The notes beneath the pieces were generated by a model that saw only the letters and a list, made by a program, of their open reading frames with translations, had not been told where the DNA came from and made no database searches. From Lingula anatina (taxonomy: Eukaryota; Brachiopoda; Lingulata; Lingulida; Lingulidae): a stretch of 55,534 bases of DNA. The stretch spans positions 64,854 through 120,387 of the forward strand of contig NW_019775825.1 of the NCBI RefSeq assembly GCF_001039355.2. Direction: 5' to 3'. Shown one piece after another: positions 29,276 through 40,126 of this stretch (position 1 is its first letter; every line of letters begins with the position of its first letter). Both the position numbers and the translations under genes were made by a program.

Positions 29276-29616
29276 CTTGGACGACAAGTCATGTGAACAA
29301 AGCACTAGCAGATTACAAGTCTTAGGACAATAATAAAAGCACATATATTTGTCAAATTTTAAGGACAAAATTTACTTTTTTCATTTGAAACAAGATATTT
29401 AACTATTATAGTCAATGTTTTGTTTTCTTAGGACATGTATGTTCCAAATACAACGTTTTATTAGTATGCATTATTCATATTGTAATAAAACCTTAAAACC
29501 CGAGACTATCAGGGAAATTAGGTCATTGTAAATAGGTCAGGGTTGGAAGGTTTGGAGGCGTACCAAGATAACAAATAAGAGTACTGCTTAGAAATCTACG
29601 ACCAAAGTGCATTTAT
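29276..29616. promoter_or_regulatory. candidate bidirectional promoter between aminopeptidase and FAHD2
   Basis: Only 341 bp separate the start codons of the minus-strand aminopeptidase gene and the plus-strand FAHD2 gene, so both 5' UTRs and core promoters must fit here or overlap neighbouring introns. I see no clear TATA box or CpG-dense core. A shared promoter is inferred from the geometry. Confidence 0.45.
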
Positions 29617-32600
29617 ATGCGGTTTAATGTACTGTTAGATGTCCGCCGCATAGCTTGTCATTTACATCGATCTTTCCAAACAATGAGATTCGTGCAATTT
29701 GAAGAAGGTGGCCGCCGCAGGGTAGGAGTTGAGAAGGAGGATGGAGGAGACGTCGTGGATCTTTCTGCATTTGACAAGAATATTCCAACAGACATGAGAA
29801 GTTTCCTGGAGGGAGGACAACCTATGATCCAAGCTGCAAAGAGGTTAGCTATAATTGTTGACAAATATAGTCTTAACTCAAGATAGAAGAAGTATTGACA
29901 GTGCAATCCTACAACAGGTGACAGAAAGATTATTTATACATGAACAGCTCTAGGGTAGTTTATATGGATTGGATATTATTTAACAAATATTACCGGTATA
30001 TTTGATATAACAGATATCTTTTAATTACACATTACAGCTACGGTGCACTTAATATTTGAACTTAAGTATCGCATGTTAGGAAGTTCCCAGAAACAAAACA
30101 TATACCACTTTGTCTTTTGTCAGTGTGTTTGTCTTTAGCGTATACATTTATGTCTTTGGTTATAGATATTTCTGGTATATACATACAAACTGCAGCTATC
30201 ATCTTGAAGTGATTTGAAATTAAGTTGTTTTGCATTTTAGTGCTGTTGAAAGTGGTAATTCTTCTCTGATATTGAAGAGAGACAGTGTCAAGCTGCTGGC
30301 ACCTGTCACCAACCCAGACAAGGTCCTCTGTGTGGGTATGAACTATGTGGACCACTGTGCAGAGCAAAACCAGCCTGTCCCCAAAGAACCTGTGTTGTTC
30401 AGCAAGTTCCCCAGCACCATTATAGCATCAGGGGATGATCTACAGTATCCTGAAGAAACACAGGTATTTATTTATGTATTTAATTTGTAGGCCCCGTTTA
30501 TGTGTATGGACACTGCCATAGAATCTGCATACATATGGTCCGACTTATATTTGTTATTAAAAAATTTCAACTTCACCTAGCTAAACACAATCACAAGCAA
30601 TATGTTCATGATTTTCCAAGAACTTTATTTGATAAAAAGTACTGGCATTGGCAGTGCTAGTATTTAAAATACCTATAGGAATATATCTGATTAAAAATTG
30701 ATCAGATATCTAATAAGACACTTACTGATGCCTCCGTATTCAGTTTGAACATGTATACAAACTTATCCTGATATACAATCGTTTAGTTTGTGAAAACTAT
30801 CATAGCATGTGATAGTGACCCTGGGGTATAGGGGTGCTACAACCTTAGATAATAAGGATTGCATAAATATGATTATCTAAAACATGTGATCTCTTATTTT
30901 TATTAGTGAAGTTAAACTAATCTAGTAAAAACCAAATTCTGATCTTTTTAAAACCAAATGGCTATAAGTATTAGATACATAATGTACAGAAAATGTAAAT
31001 TGCTGTTCAGACTTGTTTTGACATTACATTTCTTTGTACTCTGATCTTTGTTTTGAACTGGGTCAAACACTCTGGTGCATATGTTGCACCTGCACTGTTT
31101 TCCTGGTATAGATAACTTAACTGAGTGACTGTACTACTTCATCCCTACTTTTCTTTTGTTTTTTAGGAATTGGACTGGGAAGTTGAAATGGTTATTGTTA
31201 TTGGAAAGGGTGGAAAGAAAATCAGTGTAGGTAACAATAAATGTTTGTGTGGATAATATTATTTTTTTAAAAATAACAAACAATTGAAAGTAGAAATATA
31301 TAAAATTAAATAGAATTTTATTTATGAAATATATTCACAAATTCTGCTTATTATTGTCTTATTTTATGAATAGATTATTATTTTTTTCTTTCTACCTTTT
31401 TATGATTATCATTATTATTTTTCAAGAAAATGTCAAACTAAATACCTGGTACCTGCAAGTTTTTGCTATGGTGACCAGGGATCTGTAGATTTAGCATTCT
31501 ACCTTATTGTGAATTTTTTTATATCTTGATTTATTTCAATGATGATTGATTTAACATGAAATCAGCTTTACTTGAGTTTTGTCAATGTTTTATCATTTCA
31601 AGGAAAATGAAGCGATGAGTCATGTGTTTGGGTACACTGTGGCACATGATGTGAGCGCTCGTGACTGGCAGATGAGGCGTAATGGAGGGCAGTACCTGGT
31701 GGGGAAGTCCATGGATTGCTTCTGTCCGCTTGGACCTGCCATTGTCATGAAGGAGGATCTGAGTGGTAAGTGACATGACTAGCGATTGATGATCAGATCT
31801 TATTTATTCATTTTAAATCAATTTTCCGTTGTCTTTTTTTTCTGTTTTATTTATTTATTATGTGAAGATGTGGTGATACTTGAGGACGTATAGTAACTCT
31901 GATTTGGCTTCATTGGTTGAGATTGCTATGGTTGCACATCTCAACTAACACAATGCAGACAGACTGGAGGATTAGGTCCTGGAAATTCTTTGTCCATTAA
32001 TTTTATTAATAAACTTATTTTCATTGTTTATAAACATTATATCAATTACTTTTTTGAAAATAGTTTGTTTACAGAAGTGATATATATTAAACATAATTAA
32101 AAATCAATACTGCTGTATCAATGATAAAAATTGGAAATTTAGAGAATTCTTGGATATCATCTTTTGCATCTTTCTGAAGTTATGCTGGATGTAAAGAAAA
32201 TTCTTATTCCTTATTTATGATCACATAGTTTGACAGAAATATGAAATTATCATTTAATTTTTCATTTTTCATTATAAAGAATGTGGCTTGGTTGTGTTTC
32301 AGATCCACATAATCTTGGCCTCAGATGCAGAGTGAATGGAGTTACAAAACAAGATAGCAACACAAAGAACCTGGTCTTTAAAACAGAAAGTATTATAGCT
32401 TTTGTATCGAGGTAGGTACAGTTATCATTTTCATTGTAATTATTATTATTATTTCCTTTCCTATTTTTGTTTTTTATTTCATTCTTTTGGCATTTTGATA
32501 ACCTGATTTCTAATCTATCCAATATTAGATGTCCTGGTTGGAGAGCATTTTTTTGGTTCTTTTTCTGATATCATTTTGGATTAACCTGTCACTGTGTTGT

Positions 32601-33136
32601 CTTTATCTATGTAGGTTGTTCACTTTAAAGGCAGGTGATATCATCTTGACAGGAACGCCACCTGGTGTGGGGTGCTTCAGGAAACCTCCAGAATATTTAA
32701 AGGCAAGTTAGTTCTTTTACTAAAATAAATATTAATTTTTCATTGTCTTATTTTAATTAATTTTATTACTATTTTATTATTTTATTTTTTTAAATACAAA
32801 AACAAAGAAAGGACACAAAATATCACATTATGCTGTGCTTATAAAGTTGACTTTGTTGTTCATTTTGTATGGCGTTATTTTTATATCTGGCACAATCTTT
32901 CAATTAGTCTTATATGAGTTATTTTGACACCATGAGAGTATGAGGTTATGCTGCTCATAATTTCTGTAATTCTTGTTGTATATAGTATAATCCTTGTTTT
33001 ATATTGTATAATTTTTTGTTTTATATTGTGTAATCCTTGTTTTATATTGTATAATCCTTGTTTTATATTGTAGAGAGGTGATGTGGTGGAGGTGGAGGTA
33101 GATCAGATTGGAAAAGTAGTCAACAAAGTGGTGTAA
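29617..33136 (+). CDS. FAHD2: fumarylacetoacetate hydrolase domain-containing protein 2-like, 7 exons
   Basis: FAH-superfamily enzyme, 310 aa (human FAHD2A is about 314). Exons: 29617-29843, 30241-30463, 31167-31226, 31603-31765, 32303-32411, 32615-32702, 33074-33136. All junctions are in phase and it ends TAA. The N terminus is Arg-rich and could be a mitochondrial presequence; an internal Met at codon 23 (MRFVQF) matches the start of the conserved domain. The core holds [11 protein letters not shown]-like sequence. Metal-binding acidic residues of the FAH fold are present: E155 and E157 in DWEVE, and D191 in [23 protein letters not shown] forms the conserved C-terminal loop. The intron after 32702 has a GC donor, and its acceptor is fused to a tandem repeat. 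FAHD2 substrates are not well defined, so I name only the family. Confidence 0.94.
32988..33072. repeat. 21-bp tandem repeat (4 units) ending at the FAHD2 last-exon acceptor
   Basis: Units beginning TAAT(C)CTTGTTTTATATTG start at 32988, 33009, 33031 and 33052. The last unit's final A plus the next G form the AG acceptor (33072-33073) of the last FAHD2 exon. The array therefore supplies the T-rich tract and half of the acceptor dinucleotide. Confidence 0.85.
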
Positions 33137-33276
33137 CCTGTCAGCACATTCCAGGTGACCTTGAACTGTCACTGCTAATCAGAGATAATTCCTAAGTGAT
33201 AATAATTTGCCATATGACCTATGCACATCTGTGTACATTATGGATAGATACATACTCAACATGATGGGATCTAAAT

Positions 33277-33628
33277 TAATAATGTCTATGGGAGTACACG
33301 CAGAATCTTAATAATGTCTATGGGAGTACACGCAGAATCTTAATAATGTCTATGGGAGTACACGCAGAATCTTAATAATGTCTATGGGAGTACACGCAGA
33401 ATCTTAATAATGTCTATGGGAGTACACGCAGAATCTTAATAATGTCTATGGGAGTACACGCAGAATCTTAATAATGTCTATGGGAGTACACGCAGAATCT
33501 TAATAATGTCTATGGGAGTACACGCAGAATCTTAATAATGTCTATGGGAGTACACGCAGAATCTTAATAATGTCTATGGGAGTACACGCAGAATCTTAAT
33601 AATGTCTATGGGAGTACACGCAGAATCT
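33277..33628. repeat. minisatellite, 11 perfect copies of a 32-bp unit
   Basis: The 352-bp array is exactly 11 x 32 bp. Each unit starts TAATAATGTCTATGGGAGTA and ends CACGCAGAATCT; I see no base difference between copies. It begins about 140 bases after the FAHD2 stop, so it is likely within the 3' UTR. There are no spacers between repeats. Confidence 0.97.
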
Positions 33629-33679
33629 AACCAAGTCAGTGCAATGCATCATGATAAACAGTTCAGGTGCTGTGTATGT

Positions 33680-33685
33680 AATAAA
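33680..33685 (+). terminator. FAHD2: candidate FAHD2 poly(A) signal
   Basis: AATAAA lies about 545 bases after the FAHD2 stop, between the minisatellite and the inverted-repeat element. A second AATAAA at 33893-33898 lies past the element. Which one is used cannot be told from sequence. Confidence 0.3.
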
Positions 33686-33693
33686 AATTAAAT

Positions 33694-33862
33694 CAGGCCC
33701 ATAGCCAGGTGGGGTTCGGGGGGTTCGAAAGAACCACCCTTTTTGTTGGAGAAAGGTCCACTCTTGGTAAAATTTGATCTATGTACTTGAGGATTTTATG
33801 GTAAAAGGTCCACTTTTTCAGAAAACGAACCTCCCCCTCTGAAATTGCTGGCTATGGGCCTG
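33694..33862. mobile_element. small TIR element (MITE), 169 bp
   Basis: The ends are perfect 15-bp inverted repeats: CAGGCCCATAGCCAG (33694-33708) and its reverse complement (33848-33862). They are flanked by a perfect 5-bp duplication, TAAAT (33689-33693 and 33863-33867). The interior has related GGTCCACT blocks and no ORF. The intact ends and duplication indicate a fairly young insertion. Confidence 0.9.
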
Positions 33863-35281
33863 TAAATGCATGGTGATTTTTTCTTGTGTCAAAATAAAGT
33901 GATTTAAGTTGAGTGTAATTTAATTATTTTCATATCTTTTAAGATAGATTGTGTCAATTGTTTTAAATTGTTATTTCATAAGTATATCTGTACGGATATG
34001 CTGTATAATATGGTCATTTTGATAGGGATGTAACTCATTGTTAAATGTTAACACTTTAAAGTATATTCAAATTTGTAAAATGATCAGAATACATGATGTG
34101 TTAACTTGTTAAGTTGCAGTTTTTATTAAAGTTTGGAATATATTTGTCTGTAATGACGACTATGTACGTTATCATCATCCAAGGATTTGCAACTGTGGAT
34201 AAAATGGTACAAATCGGATACTAGTTCGTTTATGTTTATTCTTTCCCTCCACAGCTTATTGTCAATATATATAGTTAGACATGTAGACAAGCATTGTGCC
34301 TTTTGTTTGTATATTAAAATACTACACCACATGTTACGTGTGTGGCAAAAACACAGCTTTTAGTTTTTAGATGTATTTTAGAAATGGTTTACGAATTCGG
34401 AAGCTACATGTAGGTTCTGCCAGTCCCATTTCAATTTTCCGCTAGGTCGTCCATTAGTTTTTGTTCGCTTAACGCAGAGAATCCCCCATCACATGTTTGA
34501 ATATCGATTTGCCTTTACTCATTATGAAATACCAGTGATAGTGATTCCGTTACTCACTTTCTGTAACTGGATGGAATGCCGAAAGTGAGATGCACGGTAT
34601 GGACACTTTATATGATGAGATCCAGATAAGCTGCTGCTTTGTGTATTCTGTGCTCATTAAACGTATCAATATGACAGGCGGTATTAATACCCCACCTTTT
34701 ACAAATATTTTACTTTTTTGCAAGTTTATAAAATAATTTAAAAAAAAGCATTGAAAAATCAAGTACGTTAACATTTCATATTAAAATTTAGCTTCTTTAT
34801 AAATGTTTTTTGCCGCTCTACAACCTGCTTCATGCTGAAGTATATAGAATTGGCCAAATCATGATAAAATGATAATCCTGATTCAAAAACCATAAGTAAC
34901 ATTAAGGTGTTATTTTGCTCGCAAATAAGGTTGTTTAGGTTTAATTAAAAAACAAAATGCGACTTACATTAATCACTGTTAAAACAAACTTTCTTTTCGT
35001 TATTTTTAAACCGTTGAACAGACCTATTTTGACAAAATTTGATTTTCTACTCGACAGTTTTTTTGTACATGATTCGTAAGTGAACCGCAATTTAGTAATA
35101 TGAAATATAATTAAATCCAACAATAGGGTTAGCAGTTCAATTTACAGTTGTTGTGTGTTTACCTATTGTAAGACCCGTTTTGGCAAGCATCCTGTGGCGT
35201 TTGTTTACTGCATCTTACATTCCAATTCCAATATAAATTAATGATTTTAAATAACTTTATGTAAAACATGCACGTCTTATA

Positions 35282-36379
35282 TCAGCTGAAAACTTCAGAA
35301 TTAACGTCCTTGGGGTTGTTGTTATTGTTCCCACTGTCACTGTTATTGTCTACATTGGATTCATTGGCAAGCTGTTCTTTCGTTTCCTCCAGAATTGCGC
35401 ACTCCACACTGTCTGTCCTGGGCTTCCTGGGTCTCACAGACACCGGACTGTTGTCGACTTGCCGTTCCTCCAGCCATTTCATCACCCGCGTGTCTACAGG
35501 CGAGTCCGGTTCCTCCGCCGGCTTTTTCTCGGTCTGTAAGGACTGTAATAGTACCAAATTTTTCTCTGTCAAGGCTAAGGGGCCCTCCGTCCTAGGCAAT
35601 CTGGAATTGTCATTATCATAATCCACGACGTATGTGTCTATAAAAGAGACGTTAGGACGGTCGTTAAATGTCACAGTTTTCGTCTCCTTTCCGGTGAACG
35701 CTATATTAGTCCTAGGCAAAGTTCGGTAAATGTTAAAAGTAGACGTCTGGTCATTTTTTCCGTCTGACTGACCAGTCCGTTTTGCCAACTCGTTTCCTTT
35801 ACTTTCTACAAACCCTGTAGAATAGTTAACGCTATTTGCCGCGGCCAGCTCCTCGATGGGAGAGTTATTGAGGCGACGTTGTGAATTCGGAAAAGAACTG
35901 GACGAAATTCTCGCTGGTCTTAGTTCAAACCCATCGGACCGGTACTGGCCGTGCGTCCTGGAGGTGACCAGACGCGACGTGGGTAAGGGATCCCTGCCTT
36001 CCGCCTCACGTCGCGCTACTTCTCCAGGTAGGGACGCTGAGCGTCTCAGTTCTCTGTTAAATCTCTGTCCTCTGTCTTTGTGGCTAGCAGAGTGTGGAAC
36101 GGACCTGCCGTTAATGATAGGTGGAAACTGCTGTTCAGAGGACACGGACTTTGGGTGTCCTTTAGAATCGTGTAAATAGGTCTTGTTATGTCTCCAGCTG
36201 TTGAATTCCGCCACCGTGTGTGCTCTGCGCAGGACCTGGGGCACCGGCTTCTCCTTCACTTCCACCACCGCAATGCGTCCACCCGGCTGGACAGCGGCCA
36301 TCATGTCAAAGTTGGGGTCAGAGGTAGACTTGTGAAGTTGCCGCTGAACCAGCCTTTTATACGCCCTTTCCTTGTTCAT
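35282..36379 (-). CDS. unrecognised disordered protein with C-terminal Trp-Leu motif (cluster member 1)
   Basis: This is a single open exon encoding 365 aa from the ATG at 36379. I do not recognise a family. The sequence is polar and basic with many Ser, Arg and Asn residues, no signal peptide, no membrane segment and an Asn-rich tail. LPRT occurs twice (221-224 and 261-264). A predicted helix near the end holds V299-M300-K301-W302-L303, the signature shared with three neighbouring genes. The frame stays open another 49 codons upstream to 36526 with an acidic, coding-like stretch containing two adjacent Trp. An AG at 36520-36521 could be an acceptor, so the true start may lie in an upstream exon. 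GC content is clearly above the flanks, which supports coding. Confidence 0.72.
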   Translation of the reverse strand: MNKERAYKRLVQRQLHKSTSDPNFDMMAAVQPGGRIAVVEVKEKPVPQVLRRAHTVAEFNSWRHNKTYLHDSKGHPKSVSSEQQFPPIINGRSVPHSASHKDRGQRFNRELRRSASLPGEVARREAEGRDPLPTSRLVTSRTHGQYRSDGFELRPARISSSSFPNSQRRLNNSPIEELAAANSVNYSTGFVESKGNELAKRTGQSDGKNDQTSTFNIYRTLPRTNIAFTGKETKTVTFNDRPNVSFIDTYVVDYDNDNSRLPRTEGPLALTEKNLVLLQSLQTEKKPAEEPDSPVDTRVMKWLEERQVDNSPVSVRPRKPRTDSVECAILEETKEQLANESNVDNNSDSGNNNNNPKDVNSEVFS

Positions 36380-37007
36380 GATTGTCTCCTTATGATCGCG
36401 ACCCCCCAGGTCTGCCGTTATCCACCAGTTAACACGACTGTCAGCGTCATCTTCTTCAACTTTTTTGATGAAAATCGCGTCGCTATCGCCGTGTGTTGAG
36501 TCAGTGTTGCCCCTGTGGTCTGTAAATGTTCACCTCCCATCAACAGGCTGCATGACTGAAACTGTTACAAAACGAAATTGAACAAAATCACAATAAACAA
36601 ATTCTCTCGCACCTGTGAACATTTAATAAGGAAATCCAAGTTATAGCTCCCTCTGGTCTAAAGTTGAACAAACACTGCACGGAGACAATGCCAACATAAA
36701 CACGGGGTCCTTTGATGGGAGCACATACGAAATGAACCTGTAAACTAAGTTCGTTTATGTATTTTGGAATTGACTGATAAGTGGAGATCAATGGGTTAAG
36801 AACCTGTGCTCATTATAAGAACTGCCTATTGATAAACTGTCAAAACTTTAACTTTTTTCAACATTCAAGGTCAGTCTGATTAAATTGTATTTTTTAAGAA
36901 AAAAATGACCTACTAACGGTGTCATTTCGAATAATTAAAAATCTGAATTGCTTGCGCGTAAGCTAAATTATGTAGATTCTCTTTGTGAAATCGACGGCCC
37001 CACTTTC

Positions 37008-37092
37008 TCCCTCTCTCTCCTCCTCTCTCTCTCTAACACACACACACACACACGCACGCACGCACGCACGCACGCAAACACACACACACACA
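37008..37092. repeat. compound (CT)n-(CA)n-(GCAC)n microsatellite
   Basis: CT-rich sequence leads into CA repeats, then six GCAC units, then CA repeats again. Ordinary simple-sequence DNA. Confidence 0.93.
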
Positions 37093-38308
37093 TTTAATTG
37101 AAAAACCGACGTAACATTTACCAACCTTGCAATTTTATTAGTTTTGTCTGCCTGCCTTAGGATCGCACTGCCCCATGGAAATGAGTATGAATATCAAGCT
37201 GTCGCTTTAAATGCCTTGCTCAACAAATGACCTGCATTCCTGATCCATTCACCTTTAAGTTACCCCTCAAAGTGAAAACGTTTGTTGTTTTTTTGTCCCA
37301 TGCTTGTCCCCCTTCAACGGGTACTTAACTGTTTAAATACAGATTGTCGCGAGACTTTGTTCCCACTGTGACAAATGGACTTGCTTTCAAAGTGTTTTAT
37401 TCACGTTAAAAATGCTTCCGTATCATGGCGTAACCTTAAAATAAATTTTGCTTTTGGAGTTGTTTGCTTATAAACGGGAGCACCATGCGTTAGTGTGTTA
37501 GCATTTGAATTGTGGAAAAAAATGGCGATAGTAATTTGAATATCAAAACAATGCGCTAGTTAGCGTTTCGACTCTGTATAGTCATCTAGCTGCAATTTCA
37601 TTAAAACTTGGCACTGCCGTCAGTTTATCAAAACAGAAATACAAAACCATAAACTTTGATTTGGCAAGTTCTAACACTGAGCAGAAATTGTTTCTGGCAA
37701 AATTTCGCAAATAAAAAAGCAGGTATCACATTCAACACGTTCTTGTGGATGAAATAAGTTAAAAAAGAGTATTTCGACTAAAGACTTATTTTCTTTTTTG
37801 TGTCAGACTATGATATATTAAATTTATAAATATAAACTTTTGAATACCTAAATATTGCATACTATTTTGATGGCGCAGGCAGTTAGTAAATTTTGTGTAT
37901 GAAAATAACGGCAATCAAGGAAGGGACATTCCTACTATTTTCAAACTTTATTTTAATTAATATTTTTCTCTTATTTTATCTCATTTCAATTTATTTCATT
38001 TTATTTCCTTTCCCCCTATTTTTTTTTCAGGGGCGCGAATAGTACTTGCAGTATTTGTTATTCAGAAGAGTATAATTTACAAACGGTGCGCAGTCTGCTT
38101 TCAATGCAAACGCTTAGCGAAGAGATTAAAACCCCTATTCAAATTGCCATTTACAGTTACACAAACTCTCTATACAGCCGAAACGCAAATTCCCATTGAC
38201 TGCCGGTTGGTATTGTGCCCATTCAACAACGGAGCGTGGCGGGTTTTATTGTTCAAAGAAGAAATTTGACCCTGAACGCTGCTGTATGATTTTCACGCAG
38301 AAATGATC

Positions 38309-38322
38309 AATTCCTTGGCAAC
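38309..38322. promoter_or_regulatory. RFX X-box-like site upstream of cluster gene 2
   Basis: AATTCCTTGGCAAC is the reverse complement of a sequence matching 11 of 14 positions of the RFX consensus GTTNCCATGGNAAC. It lies just before GCCGCCAT, a YY1-like motif at the likely 5' end of the plus-strand gene. X-boxes drive many ciliary genes. One match of this quality can occur by chance. Confidence 0.3.
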
Positions 38323-38330
38323 AACAAACG

Positions 38331-38415
38331 GCCGCCATTACTGCTTCCTGTGAAAGGCAGCCATGGAGAGAAGATAATTTATAGAAGAAGAAGAGTTTCG
38401 TAGATCTATTATTAG
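38331..38415 (+). other. candidate 5' non-coding exon of cluster gene 2
   Basis: A stretch beginning near GCCGCCAT ends at TATTAG followed by a strong donor (GTGAGT at 38416). It holds a five-codon upstream ORF (ATG to TAA), so it would be untranslated leader. The start is not defined. The link to the downstream coding exons is inferred from orientation and position. Confidence 0.35.
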
Positions 38416-39034
38416 GTGAGTATAGACAATAAGGGCCCTAACGACTGGTTTGTGTTGATCGATGGTCGGAGCGTAATTCTTATAGGTTCAATCTGACCAT
38501 GAGACTTGCTTGGTAATGTAAGCGTAGACGTACCATGTAACCGGTACGTGAAGTCTGATTGCCGAACAGTGATTTTAAAAGGTCTGTTCAGTGTTTTATC
38601 TGATTTTTATGTGATCGAAGCAATAAGATCGATAAATTTTACAGGTGGAGAATTACACAACTGACTTTGAACTGACCAGCGTATTGATACCTTGACGGTT
38701 CAATGACGCTAATAATTGACTTCTGAAACCCCCTGTCTCCCTCTAAACCCATGTAATGTGTTGTGCTCTTTGAGGTAACCTTTTAAACTTAAAAGTTAAA
38801 CTTAAAAGAATGGGGTTAAGTCTATTTCAATTCTTCAATAAACAACACGAATTTATATAACAGCTATGTTTTTGAACTGAAATAACAAAGAAGTAAATTA
38901 CACGTGAAATTCTGTTGAAAAGAACAAAGACTGTGCGCAGGATGCTGCTAGGGAAAATGCAGTTAGTAACAGTTAAAAAGTAACAAACGCCGGTGGCAGG
39001 TGCAGGGGACTCGGCATCAGAGCAGGCATCTGCC

Positions 39035-39082
39035 ATGGCTTTGGGGGAAGACTTTCAGCTTCCTCCCATAAATCTAGACAAG
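39035..39082 (+). CDS. candidate alternative first coding exon of cluster gene 2
   Basis: ATG in a strong context (TGCCATGG) opens 16 codons (MALGEDFQLPPINLDK) and reaches a phase-0 donor (AAG then GTAGGA). The main exon of the gene has a phase-0 acceptor at 40463, so this exon would join it in frame as an alternative to the MKK exon at 40127. No other acceptor context is needed for a first exon. Transcript data would decide. Confidence 0.4.
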
Positions 39083-40126
39083 GTAGGAAAAGTAGTAATG
39101 TTACAAGTGGATTAAGTGCAATGTATAGGGTCTACGGTTACAAAGCCATCTGCAAACGGGTTTTCTAAGGCTGCAGATTCAGATGTTTTGGACCAGTAGT
39201 AAGAGTCATAAATACACAGATCGACTTCACAAGTGAATCTGATACAACCTCTTGATCAGAACTAAGATTTCTACATGTTTTATACGAAAACCAGCGCATT
39301 GCACTCAGAAATCTCAATTCTGTCGGCAGATGATGTAATGCACTAAGTATATATTTTTAAGTTTAATTTTGCTTTAAAATACAAGAAAATTAGCGGACGT
39401 CAACAAGTGCATGCGGCGACATGTCACTGAATACAGTCTGCAATGAACATTATGCATTTGAAGCTTTCTCCTCAATTAGGATTAATTATTTTTATTTTAA
39501 ATTAATTTTTGGAGCTCAGTTTTTTTCCTGAAATATTGGAGATTTTTTCCGTCCGTGTGAAGAGAAGGAGATGGGGTTTCTTCTACTCTTTTGCATTGCG
39601 TGTATTTGAGTCCGCCTGAGTTTACTGGCGTTTGTGTTTGTGTTCCGAGTCCTAGGCAGACAGTGCAGTCCACTTCTTTCTAGTAGCATAAAATAGAGTC
39701 TCCCTAGCGTATTAGATGCACGTTATCTATTTGTCAGCGTCGCTTAATGATTAATGTAAACTTCCGTCAAGATCCCTCTTCACTGATAGCTTGACATTTT
39801 TGTAAAATTGTTACCAAGTGGCGGTTTCCAGGGCTGTTCGTCTGTTGGGACTGATGGAAATGGGCAGTGGGAGTCTGTCCTAGTTAATGTCATTGTCAAC
39901 ATTTGCGACAATGGGGGATGTCCATTTATGAACCTTGCGCCTTGGGATATATGTTTGCATTTCGATTATCCAATCGATACGTGTTTAACACTCGAGTCTC
40001 CCGTCTGATAACAGGATTAATGGTGCTGCTTGATAAACCCTGAACTTAAGCTTCAGTTTATAGTTACCGTGGATCGATAGGAAAACATTTTCCGGGACTC
40101 TTTTTTTCCCTAAAACGAGAAGCAAC

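Larger units (their letters stand above)
33137..35281. other. intergenic region downstream of FAHD2
   Basis: This holds the FAHD2 3' UTR, a minisatellite, a small inverted-repeat element and about 1.4 kb of AT-rich sequence with no visible gene. It lies between two convergent genes (FAHD2 plus, the 36379 gene minus). Confidence 0.65.
36527..38340. other. intergenic region between divergent cluster genes 1 and 2
   Basis: No coding exon was recognised. It contains a (CT)n/(CA)n/(GCAC)n simple repeat at 37008-37092 and AT-rich sequence. It should hold the 5' regulatory DNA of both flanking genes. Confidence 0.55.

Noticed and set aside
33277-33628. Regular 32-bp repeat resembling a CRISPR array
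   Set aside because: The repeats are contiguous with no spacers, and the DNA is clearly eukaryotic. It is a minisatellite.
35268-36499. Several plus-strand frames of 100+ codons opposite cluster gene 1
   Set aside because: They are shadows of the GC-richer minus-strand coding exon and have no independent support.
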